Positions 5,022 to 5,058 of a stretch of DNA of 5,058 nt are shown here, piece by piece. Every line of letters starts with the position of its first letter. Within the stretch, counting starts at the first letter, position 1. Position numbers and translations under genes: made by a program. The notes below the pieces were generated by a model. The model was not told the origin of the DNA and did no database searches. It saw nothing but the letters and a program-made list of their open reading frames with translations. Location: NCBI GenBank assembly GCA_947371715.1, contig CANBQQ010000279.1:1-5058 (forward strand), given 5' to 3'. This stretch comes from Flavipsychrobacter stenotrophus (GTDB lineage Bacteria; Bacteroidota; Bacteroidia; Chitinophagales; Chitinophagaceae).

Positions 5022-5058
5022 ATGAAATTGAAATTTTTCCAAGTACTCGCAATACTAT
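5022..5058 (+). CDS. Start of an unknown gene, probable exported protein (5' 12 codons only)
   Basis: ATG 5022 opens a frame that runs off the window end, giving MKLKFFQVLAIL. Two lysines followed by a hydrophobic run are the usual beginning of a signal peptide or membrane helix. The start is supported by its position after a strong terminator, a candidate promoter and repeat-rich regulatory DNA. There is no Shine-Dalgarno sequence, as is normal here. Nothing can be said about function. Confidence 0.6.
   Translation, partial: MKLKFFQVLAIL

Overview
The window reads as chromosomal DNA of a member of the phylum Bacteroidota, most likely Chitinophagaceae-like. Four things point there: the C-terminal barrel of an outer-membrane protein of the TonB-receptor-like family abundant in that phylum; promoter candidates of the TTTG / TAnnTTTG type; no usable Shine-Dalgarno sequences before the genes; and the style of the LpxK, L,D-transpeptidase-fold and lipoprotein sequences. 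No rRNA, tRNA, CRISPR array, insertion sequence or gene-free stretch longer than 300 bases was seen.

Layout. Positions 1-912 hold the 3' end of an outer-membrane beta-barrel gene. A visibly AT-richer segment (about 913-1640) follows, carrying a hicA-hicB toxin-antitoxin pair behind a consensus promoter. The toxin gene hicA is frameshifted near its middle, while the antitoxin gene hicB is intact. Converging on it from the minus strand (1671-2246) is a small exported protein with an L,D-transpeptidase (YkuD/YafK-like) catalytic domain. Diverging from that gene are lpxK (2396-3532, lipid A 4'-kinase), a 25-codon mini-ORF overlapping its stop codon (3529-3606), and an O6-alkylguanine-DNA alkyltransferase (3630-4160). 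Next is a small lipoprotein of unknown function (4281-4844) with its own promoter and a textbook terminator (4865-4894). The window closes with a repeat-rich regulatory region and the first 12 codons of another gene (5022 onward).

How the genes relate. Several act at the cell envelope (barrel protein, L,D-transpeptidase-fold protein, LpxK, lipoprotein), but nothing ties them into one pathway. LpxK and the alkyltransferase are ordinary core functions. I did not find a convincing new multi-gene system. The points most worth a second look are the disarmed hicAB module, a C-terminal QLGLF peptide on the alkyltransferase that matches the bacterial sliding-clamp-binding consensus, the mini-ORF after lpxK that starts like an alpha/beta hydrolase, and the direct and inverted repeats ahead of the last gene.
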